From contig JBBDWJ010000002.1 of NCBI GenBank assembly GCA_040902925.1, positions 1-10,003 of the forward strand: a DNA stretch of 10,003 nucleotides, in the 5' to 3' direction. Below the pieces are notes generated by a model. That model saw nothing but the letters and a program-made list of their open reading frames with translations. It did not search any database and had not been told where the DNA came from. This document shows positions 5,880 to 10,003 of the stretch, piece by piece. How positions within the stretch are numbered: the stretch's first letter is position 1; each line of letters opens with the position of its first letter. Origin of the DNA: JBBDWJ01 sp040902925. GTDB lineage: Bacteria; Acidobacteriota; Terriglobia; Bryobacterales; UBA6623. Both the position numbers and the translations under genes were made by a program.

Positions 5880-6431
5880 ATGAAACGTGCGGCTGGGCTA
5901 GTTTTGCTTTTCGTCCTCGCCTGGGGCTTGTTGGTTGCCCAGGATGCGGAGAAACCGGAAAAACTCGCGCCCTACTATCCAACTCCGCCGGCTGTTGTCG
6001 AGAAGATGCTGGCGCTGGGCGATCTCCGCAAAGGCGAGTTGCATTACGACCTGGGCAGCGGTGACGGCCGGGTAGTCATCATGGCGGCGCAACAGTTTGG
6101 GGCGCGCTCCATGGGTTTTGAGATTGATCCCAAGCTGATCGCGCAGAGCCGGCGTGAGATTGTCCGTCTCGGGTTGCAAAGTCTGGCCAGCGTCCTCGAC
6201 CAGGATCTGATGACCGCGGATTTTTCGAAACCGGACCTGGTGACCGTTTACCTGCTGCCGGCCTCGAATCTCAAGCTGGCGCCGCTGCTCGAGAGCCAAA
6301 TGCGGCGCGGCACGCGCATCGTTTCCCACGACTTTGCGTTTCGCGAATGGGAGCCGGAGAAGACCGTCACGCTCGATGTCGATACCGACATCGATGGCCT
6401 GATGCATACGGTTTATCTCTACCGGCGGTGA
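5880..6431 (+). CDS. Class I SAM-dependent methyltransferase-fold protein with N-terminal signal or membrane anchor (FAM173-like)
   Basis: A protein of 183 residues. MKRAAG followed by a hydrophobic stretch (about 5-20) and VAQD looks like a signal peptide or single membrane anchor. The motif YYPTPPAVVEKMLAL (32-46) leads into the SAM-binding motif I, YDLGSGDGR (56-64). GFEIDP (79-84) carries the acidic residue expected to hold the SAM ribose, and QDLMTAD (108-114) is at the adenine-binding position. TVYLLPASNLKLAPLLE and GTRIVSHDF (144-152) complete a small class I Rossmann methyltransferase. The order of P-T-P, DLGSGDGR, L-L-P and R-I-V-S resembles the FAM173/ATPSCKMT lysine methyltransferases, which are also anchored by an N-terminal hydrophobic segment; the substrate here is unknown. 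A truly exported enzyme would lack SAM, so an inner-membrane anchor with the domain inside the cell seems more plausible, although the N-terminal positive charges would favour export. It converges on the next gene. Confidence 0.8.
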   Translation: MKRAAGLVLLFVLAWGLLVAQDAEKPEKLAPYYPTPPAVVEKMLALGDLRKGELHYDLGSGDGRVVIMAAQQFGARSMGFEIDPKLIAQSRREIVRLGLQSLASVLDQDLMTADFSKPDLVTVYLLPASNLKLAPLLESQMRRGTRIVSHDFAFREWEPEKTVTLDVDTDIDGLMHTVYLYRR

Positions 6432-6485
6432 TGTTGGGAAATAGAATCAAGACGGTCGTCGTCAAGGAATTCCCTGATGCGTCCA
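6432..6485. other. 54-bp gap between convergent genes
   Basis: The methyltransferase-like gene (plus) and the dehydrogenase gene (minus) end 54 bases apart. I see no strong hairpin with a T tract; GGGAA near 6436 and TTCCC near 6471 could form only a weak five-pair stem. Confidence 0.3.
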
Positions 6486-7268
6486 CTAGCGGCCCATCCA
6501 TCCTCCATCGACGGTCAGAATCGCTCCGTCTACATAGTCCGAGGCGGGGGAGGCAAGAAACACATAGGCGCCGGCGAGATCGGCGGGCTCTCCCCAGCGG
6601 CCCGCTGGAATCCGCGCGAGAATCGCGGTACTGCGCGCCGCGTCTTCCTGCAACGGTTTGGTGTTGTCGGTGCGAATGTAGCCGGGCGCCACCCCGTTGA
6701 CGTGTACGCCTTTCGACGCCCACTCGTTGGATAGCCCCATGATCAGCGTCGCCAAGCCTCCTTTGGCCGCGGCGTAACCTGGCACGGTGATGCCTCCCTG
6801 AAAACTCAGCAGCGAAGCCGTGAAGATGATTTTGCCGTACCCGCGGGCGAGCATCTCCTTACCGAATTCGCGTGCCAGCACGAATTGCGAGCTCAAGTTA
6901 ACTTCGAGCACCTCATCCCAGTATTCGTCGGGGTGTTCCGCCGCTGGTTTGCGAAGCACGGTCCCGGCGTTGCTGACGAGAATGTCGATTCGAGGGTGAT
7001 TTGCTTTCGCCTCTAGCGCGAAGGCTAGCACGGCCTTGCGATCGGCGAAGTTGCAGGAGTATGCGTGGAATCGGCGGCCGCGCGCGGTGATTTCCTTTTC
7101 GATTGCGCTTCCAGAAGACTCGAGTTGGCGGCTCACGCCGATGATGTCCGCGCCGGCCTCGGCCAATGCGATCGCGACGGCCATGCCGATGCCACGGCGG
7201 CAGCCGGTGACAAGAGCTGTTTTGCCGTGGAGTTGGAATTGATCAAGAATGCCCATGGATGAAGGCAT
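6486..7268 (-). CDS. Short-chain dehydrogenase, KduD-like (2-deoxy-D-gluconate 3-dehydrogenase / DKII reductase type)
   Basis: A protein of 260 residues, a classical SDR. The cofactor motif T-G-C-R-R-G-I-G lies at 21-28 and SNAG at 99-102. The catalytic set is Asn124, Ser152, Tyr165 and Lys169 (YAAAK). The segments GILDQFQLHGKTALVTG near the start, SLLSFQGGI (152-160), NEWASKGVHVNGVAPGY (181-197), RIPAGRWGEP (219-228) and SDYVDGAILTVDGGW (243-257) closely resemble KduD. Members of that family interconvert 2,5-diketo-3-deoxygluconate and 2-keto-3-deoxygluconate, or oxidise 2-deoxy-D-gluconate, in uronic acid (pectin or alginate) breakdown with NAD(H). No kduI, lyase or KDG kinase gene is nearby, so the substrate is uncertain. 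The ATG at 7268 has AAGGA close upstream; an in-frame ATG at 7256 (MGILDQF) is the usual family start and is equally possible. It lies downstream of the kinase gene on the same strand, 153 bases away. Confidence 0.88.
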   Translation of the reverse strand: MPSSMGILDQFQLHGKTALVTGCRRGIGMAVAIALAEAGADIIGVSRQLESSGSAIEKEITARGRRFHAYSCNFADRKAVLAFALEAKANHPRIDILVSNAGTVLRKPAAEHPDEYWDEVLEVNLSSQFVLAREFGKEMLARGYGKIIFTASLLSFQGGITVPGYAAAKGGLATLIMGLSNEWASKGVHVNGVAPGYIRTDNTKPLQEDAARSTAILARIPAGRWGEPADLAGAYVFLASPASDYVDGAILTVDGGWMGR

Positions 7269-7288
7269 TATCCTTCAAAGGGATTGGG

Positions 7289-7310
7289 GAGTGTGCCTCT
7301 CCGAGTGTGC
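7289..7310. repeat. 8-bp direct repeat upstream of the dehydrogenase start (possible operator)
   Basis: GAGTGTGC occurs at 7289-7296 and again at 7303-7310, spaced 14 bases apart. It is 21-42 bases upstream of the ATG at 7268, which is minus-strand leader or promoter territory. It could be a paired site for a carbohydrate regulator. This rests on position only. Confidence 0.35.
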
Positions 7311-7381
7311 GTTTTCTCCGACTCGCGGCGTTTCCCAAACAACGTTGGGGCTGAACTCCGCGACGAGCCAGCGGGTTGGCC

Positions 7382-7401
7382 GACAGGCGGGAGCGCCTGT
7401 C
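7382..7401. repeat. REP-like palindrome between kinase and dehydrogenase genes
   Basis: GACAGGCG (7382-7389), loop GGAG, CGCCTGTC (7394-7401) is a perfect eight-pair hairpin, 20 bases past the kinase stop. On the minus strand no T tract follows, so it is not a classical terminator. Hairpins of the ACAGGCG/CGCCTGT type are, to my recollection, scattered in many copies in related GC-rich genomes, so I read it as a REP-like repeat that may also protect the 3' end of the kinase mRNA. Confidence 0.55.
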
Positions 7402-7421
7402 CCTACCTTTACGCCCTATCT

Positions 7422-9278
7422 TTAGATCCGCGGGGCTTCCATGGGGGCTGTAAATCCGACGACGGTTTCCGAGGCCGAGGATCGAACCGCTAGTTGGCTG
7501 CCTTCGCGGTAGCAGAGTTGAATCCGGCGGCGCACATTTTGCAATCCATGCCCGGCGTTCGTTGATGCTGCAGGGTCGAAACCGGGTCCATCGTCGGCGA
7601 CCTCGACGTGAAGAGAGCCGTCGACGATGCGGGCATCGACGCGCACGAGTCCGCCCTCCGGCTTGGCGCTAACGCCGTGCTTCACCGCGTTCTCCACTAG
7701 CGGTTGAATCGAAAGAACCGGCACCTGCACCGAGCGCGCCTGCTCGCTGACATGAACCTCGGTGCGCAGACGGTGGCCGAGGCGCAGGCGCTCGATCTGC
7801 AGGTAGGCTTCGACGATGCGCATCTCTTCTTCGAGCGGGACAAACTGGCGCTTGCTTTGCAGCGAATAGCGAAAGACGTCGGCGAGGCTGAGCAGGGTCG
7901 TTCGAGCCTCGGCGGCCGAACGCGGGATCAGGCCGTAGAGCGCGTTCAGCGCGTTGAACAGGAAGTGGGGGTTGATCTGCGCCCGCAGCGTATCGAGCTC
8001 CGCCTCGGCGGCCAGGCGTTGGTACTCGCCGCGTCTTTTTATTTCGACCTGGTTGACGACCTCGGCGGCGAGGCGGTCCAGGTCGTCGAGATCCTCGCTC
8101 AAATAGCGGCGCCCTTCTTCGCGGCCACCCAGCAACAGCACGCGAACTTCGCCGCCGGCGAGCCTAAGCGGGACGGCCGCTTCGGCCCATACAAGCCCTC
8201 CGTCGAGAGTTTGAAACTCTCGTTCTTCGAGTACGCGGGAGCGAAGCAGTTCCGCTTGATGCGGCTGCCGGCCGTTGTGATTGTCGAGAAGCTGCCAGCG
8301 CTTCGCCTTGGCGAATTCGGCGATTTGCCGCGCGGCGCGCTCGAGGACAGCCGCTTCGTCTTCGGTTGAGCCGGCGCGAATCGCTCCAGCGGCCGCGCGC
8401 ACTTCGCCGCGGCGGAACACCACGGACCGAGCCCAGCGGCGCAGCCGGTCGCGCAGCAAGGGGAAGAGCAAGATCCCGGCGCTGATCGCGGTGATCAAGG
8501 CTGCTTGCGCGAAGCCGGTCGCAGCGTCCAGTTGCACCACGCCTAGCCCATGAGCGAGGCCGAGAAATCCGGCGGCGAACAGGCCGGCGAGAGCGGCGCT
8601 GCCGATCAGGCGAACGAACACGTCGAGCAGCAGAAAGCGATAGTCCTGCAGCAAGATGAACAAGGCCAGAGGGATACCGGCGTGATGAAACAGAGCCTCG
8701 TGCGCCCACGCATCGGGGCCATGCTCGGTGCTGAAGTGAACGAACGAGACAGCGAACAGAAACAGCGACATCGCAGCCAGTGCGCGCATGCTTGCCCCGC
8801 GATGGTGAGTCCAGTCGCGCGCCAGAGCCAGCGCGGCAAGCACGGCCAGCGCCCCGAATCCGTAGGTGATCAGCAGCAGGCCGAACTGATGCGACGCCAC
8901 GGCGATTCCAAACACTTCCGACAGGTGGGCGAGAAAAGCGGCGCTGCCAAGGCAATATCCGGCGACGCGAAGGAGTGGACGCCCCGCGCCCAACGACAAA
9001 TGCAACAGCACGCTGGGCAGAAAACTCAGCACGGCAAAGCTGAGAGACGCCAGCTCGTCAGTGCCACGGTAGCCGAACTGCGCCGACACCAGGACCGCAA
9101 GCGAACCCGCATTCCAAAACAAAGCAAGCCCCGCCGCGGCGGCGGGAACACGCACATCGGCGCGCGGATCGCGGCGGTGGCTGCGCCATAGCAGATAGAG
9201 AAAAACGCTAAAGGCTGCCGCGCCCGCGACGTGACCCAGCGTGTTGATCAACACCGGGAAGTGAATAGCGGTGTTCAT
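7422..9278 (-). CDS. LytS-type sensor histidine kinase with multi-pass membrane input and GAF-like domain
   Basis: A protein of 618 residues. The first 275 residues hold about eight or nine hydrophobic segments (for example 13-32, 46-66, 77-96, 104-127, 132-153, 165-184, 200-216, 224-246, 256-275), an integral membrane sensor region. Residues about 300-410 resemble a GAF domain (AVLERAARQIAEFAKAKRWQ, then strands VPLRLAGGEVRVLLLGG). A coiled linker leads to the His_kinase domain: AQINPHFLFNALNALYGL, with His438 as phosphoacceptor. The ATPase domain has the N box PLVENAVKHG (Asn530), DDGPGFD (562-568) and GHGLQN (576-581). This is the LytS/YehU family, which pairs with LytTR regulators; one starts divergently 60 bases away. 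The frame is open upstream to 9605, but that part overlaps the regulator gene and is antisense noise; the ATG at 9278 starts right before the first membrane helix. The Shine-Dalgarno match (GGGGT) is weak. The signal sensed is unknown. Confidence 0.92.
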   Translation of the reverse strand: MNTAIHFPVLINTLGHVAGAAAFSVFLYLLWRSHRRDPRADVRVPAAAAGLALFWNAGSLAVLVSAQFGYRGTDELASLSFAVLSFLPSVLLHLSLGAGRPLLRVAGYCLGSAAFLAHLSEVFGIAVASHQFGLLLITYGFGALAVLAALALARDWTHHRGASMRALAAMSLFLFAVSFVHFSTEHGPDAWAHEALFHHAGIPLALFILLQDYRFLLLDVFVRLIGSAALAGLFAAGFLGLAHGLGVVQLDAATGFAQAALITAISAGILLFPLLRDRLRRWARSVVFRRGEVRAAAGAIRAGSTEDEAAVLERAARQIAEFAKAKRWQLLDNHNGRQPHQAELLRSRVLEEREFQTLDGGLVWAEAAVPLRLAGGEVRVLLLGGREEGRRYLSEDLDDLDRLAAEVVNQVEIKRRGEYQRLAAEAELDTLRAQINPHFLFNALNALYGLIPRSAAEARTTLLSLADVFRYSLQSKRQFVPLEEEMRIVEAYLQIERLRLGHRLRTEVHVSEQARSVQVPVLSIQPLVENAVKHGVSAKPEGGLVRVDARIVDGSLHVEVADDGPGFDPAASTNAGHGLQNVRRRIQLCYREGSQLAVRSSASETVVGFTAPMEAPRI

Positions 9279-9338
9279 TGACCCCGGCCAGCCGGTTGAT
9301 ATTACGATAAAGCATCCGCGGATTGCCAATCGTTCCCG
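9279..9338. promoter_or_regulatory. 60-bp divergent promoter region between kinase and regulator genes
   Basis: The short gap must hold the start signals for both genes, unless they lie inside the coding regions. It contains an AT-rich island in GC-rich surroundings (9296-9311, TTGATATTACGATAAA). Read on the minus strand this offers TAATAT (9304 to 9299) as a -10 for the kinase gene. No well-spaced -35 is seen for either direction. Such a short shared region would suit joint autoregulation by the LytTR protein, but no clear LytTR box pair was recognised. Confidence 0.35.
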
Positions 9339-10003
9339 ATGTCCAAGAGCTCTTTGCGTACTTTGATCGTTGATGACGAGCCGGTCGCCCGTAGCGTGCT
9401 GGCTGAAGAGCTCGCCGAGATGGAGGGGGCGACGGTAGTCGGCGAAGCGGAAAACGGCGAAGAGGCGTTGCGGCAGATCGAAGAGCTGCGGCCGGACCTG
9501 GTCCTGCTCGACATCCAAATGCCCGTAATGGATGGCTTCGAGGTGATTCGCAGGCTGCGCGGGCCGCTTCCGGCGATCGTCTTCGTGACGGCATTCAGCG
9601 ACCACGCTTTACGCGCGTTTGAGATCGGAGCCGTCGACTATCTGCTCAAGCCGATCAGCGTGGAGCGGCTGCGGACGGCGATCGGGCGCGTGCGCGAGGC
9701 CCGTACAAACCGGGTCGAGAGCGCCGAACGGGTCGCCCGCGCGCTCGATGCCGCGGACTCGCGGCGCCGTCCGCGAGTCGTTGCCCGCCAGGGACGCGAC
9801 CTGTATTTGCTCGACCTCGACGAGGTTTTCGCGTTCCAGGCCGAGGGCGATATCGTTTGGATCGTCGGCGCCAACAAGAAATACAGCGCCACGCAAAGCC
9901 TGCAAGAGATCTACAAGAAGCTGCAGGGCACCGAGTTTCAGCGCGTGCACCGCGGCGCTATCGTCAACACCAACAAGATCCGCAAGATCAGCGCGCTGAG
10001 CAG
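9339..10003 (+). CDS. LytTR-family response regulator (runs off the right edge)
   Basis: The first 221 residues of a regulator cut by the window edge; no stop codon is seen. Residues 1-120 form a receiver domain: acidic pair Asp12/Asp13 in LIVDDEP, phosphoacceptor Asp58 in LVLLDIQMP, Thr84 in VFVTAFSD and Lys104 in DYLLKP. After an Arg-rich linker (about 120-145) comes a LytTR DNA-binding domain: RVVARQGRDLYLLDLDEVFA, AEGDIVWIV, then QRVHRGAIVNTNKIRKI. Family members usually reach about 240-260 residues, so only the last part is missing. It is the probable partner of the kinase starting 60 bases away on the other strand; divergent order is less common than the usual co-directional lytSR operon. 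The ATG at 9339 is placed correctly for the receiver domain but has no good Shine-Dalgarno sequence, so the mRNA may be leaderless or weakly translated. Confidence 0.93.
   Translation, partial: MSKSSLRTLIVDDEPVARSVLAEELAEMEGATVVGEAENGEEALRQIEELRPDLVLLDIQMPVMDGFEVIRRLRGPLPAIVFVTAFSDHALRAFEIGAVDYLLKPISVERLRTAIGRVREARTNRVESAERVARALDAADSRRRPRVVARQGRDLYLLDLDEVFAFQAEGDIVWIVGANKKYSATQSLQEIYKKLQGTEFQRVHRGAIVNTNKIRKISALS

Noticed and set aside
5582..5881. Minus-strand 99-codon frame between the lipoprotein and methyltransferase-like genes
   Set aside because: No recognised similarity, it covers the hairpins and the putative promoter, and no good ribosome binding site was seen. A decayed gene remains possible but unsupported.
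8550..9191. Plus-strand 213-codon frame antisense to the kinase membrane region
   Set aside because: Gln/Arg/Glu-rich product, the usual complement of a hydrophobic coding strand; no domain or start signal.
9279..9605. N-terminal extension of the kinase frame up to 9605 on the minus strand
   Set aside because: It runs antisense through the receiver domain of the response regulator, has no family resemblance, and a natural start precedes the first membrane helix at 9278.

Overview
The window is GC-rich and densely coding, and looks like a chromosomal segment of a free-living Gram-negative bacterium. Several features fit Acidobacteriota (Bryobacter/Solibacter-like lineages): a glycine-zipper lipoprotein of a type I associate with that phylum, a lipoprotein beta-propeller, a LytS/LytTR pair with a multi-pass kinase, a KduD-type dehydrogenase, and short REP-like palindromes between genes. 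This taxonomic call is inference. No marker gene, phage gene, transposase, CRISPR array, tRNA or rRNA is visible.

Layout. Positions 1-374 hold the C-terminus of a soluble transhydrogenase (sthA). It abuts a lipoprotein with five repeated blades, a GH43/GH130-like beta-propeller (375-1460). A full-length DsbD-type transmembrane thiol-disulfide reductase follows (1583-3628). Next comes a 321-bp gap with long-range complementary arms that may be a repeat or a structured RNA. A DUF2062 membrane protein lies at 3950-4501. The following 311-bp leader holds a hairpin terminator and a tandem 14-bp repeat, ahead of a glycine-zipper lipoprotein (4813-5523). Another leader with two hairpins (5524-5879) precedes a small methyltransferase-fold protein with an N-terminal signal or anchor (5880-6431). 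Transcription then converges with a minus-strand KduD-like short-chain dehydrogenase (6486-7268). Behind it, also on the minus strand, is a LytS-type sensor histidine kinase (7422-9278). Its probable partner, a LytTR response regulator, runs divergently from 9339 off the right edge.

How the genes relate. sthA may be translationally coupled to the propeller gene. The kinase and regulator form a likely two-component system around a 60-bp AT-rich divergent promoter. The others look like single-gene units. A theme is the cell envelope: two lipoproteins, a periplasmic disulfide reductase, a membrane protein, an exported or anchored methyltransferase-like protein and a membrane sensor kinase. I see no convincing multi-gene new system. 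The best leads are the anchored methyltransferase, the VirB10-like pattern in the glycine-zipper lipoprotein, the structured or repeat element at about 3640-3830, and the possible leader peptide coupled to dsbD.
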